From Colius striatus (Eukaryota > Chordata > Aves > Coliiformes > Coliidae), in contig NC_084760.1 of assembly GCF_028858725.1 (NCBI RefSeq), positions 82,094,367 through 82,158,366 of the forward strand: 64,000 nt of DNA, written 5' to 3'. Each line of letters begins with the position of its first letter. Within the stretch, counting starts at the first letter, position 1. The position numbers and the translations under genes are program-made. The notes below the pieces were generated by a model. That model did no database searches. It was not told where the DNA came from and saw only the letters and a list, made by a program, of their open reading frames with translations. Of this stretch, positions 63,992 to 64,000 are shown one piece after another.

Positions 63992-64000
63992 CGATAAGAA
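63992..64000 (-). CDS. TTC7A: Possible 3' edge of the preceding TTC7A exon (clipped)
   Basis: The last nine bases of the window, read on the minus strand, are TTCTTATCG, followed by gtgagac, a strong splice donor. If the final two bases (CG) join the T that opens the exon at 61675, the reading is S-Y-R and then D-S-D-K-G. This is the phase that exon requires. The implied intron is 2,316 bp. In human TTC7A and TTC7B as I recall them, a Tyr-containing helix end (LYS or CYN) lies just before this linker, so S-Y-R is plausible. Nine bases cannot establish homology, and the phase alone would fit one donor in three by chance. Confidence 0.38.

Noticed and set aside
1-64000. CRISPR arrays, operons, phage, integrons or bacterial systems
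   Set aside because: No spaced direct repeats, ribosome binding sites or tight gene packing; the splice-bounded exons and CR1 repeats show a vertebrate nuclear locus.

Overview
The window looks like a piece of a bird nuclear genome. It is AT-leaning and non-bacterial: there are no operons, and coding sequence is confined to a few short exons with GT-AG borders. The recognisable repeats are almost all CR1 LINE 3' ends, several closing with the short ATTCTATGR-type tail usual in birds and other sauropsids.

One protein-coding gene is supported: the 3' part of TTC7A on the minus strand. Four exons (61675-61578, 55125-54991, 43772-43570, 8619-8398) splice in a consistent phase. Together they encode the last 218 residues and the stop codon: a Ser/Thr-rich linker, a helical segment, and four C-terminal TPR units ending in I-P-R-E-L. 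A possible fifth exon is clipped by the right edge (63992-64000). TTC7A is a scaffold of the plasma-membrane PI4KA (phosphatidylinositol 4-kinase III alpha) complex with EFR3 and FAM126/hyccin. The rest of the gene lies beyond position 64000.

Layout: 1-8397 is downstream of the TTC7A stop and must contain its 3' UTR, with two possible polyadenylation signals (8336-8341 and 3573-3578); no second gene is recognised there. 8398-8619 is the last coding exon. 8620-43569 is a very long (about 35 kb) penultimate intron carrying most of the CR1 copies, a 43-bp four-copy minisatellite, a polypurine/G4 tract and an ancient SINE/LINE-like tail. 43570-43772 is a TPR exon. 43773-54990 is an 11.2-kb intron with a MIR-like fossil SINE and a small CR1 scrap. 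54991-55125 is an exon, 55126-61577 a 6.5-kb intron, 61578-61675 the linker exon, and 61676-64000 the start of the next upstream intron.

Nothing indicates a novel multi-gene system. The points worth a second look are gene-structural (very long intron, linker that looks closer to TTC7B, clipped exon) and repeat-structural. Most open reading frames of 60-180 codons here are chance frames in non-coding DNA.
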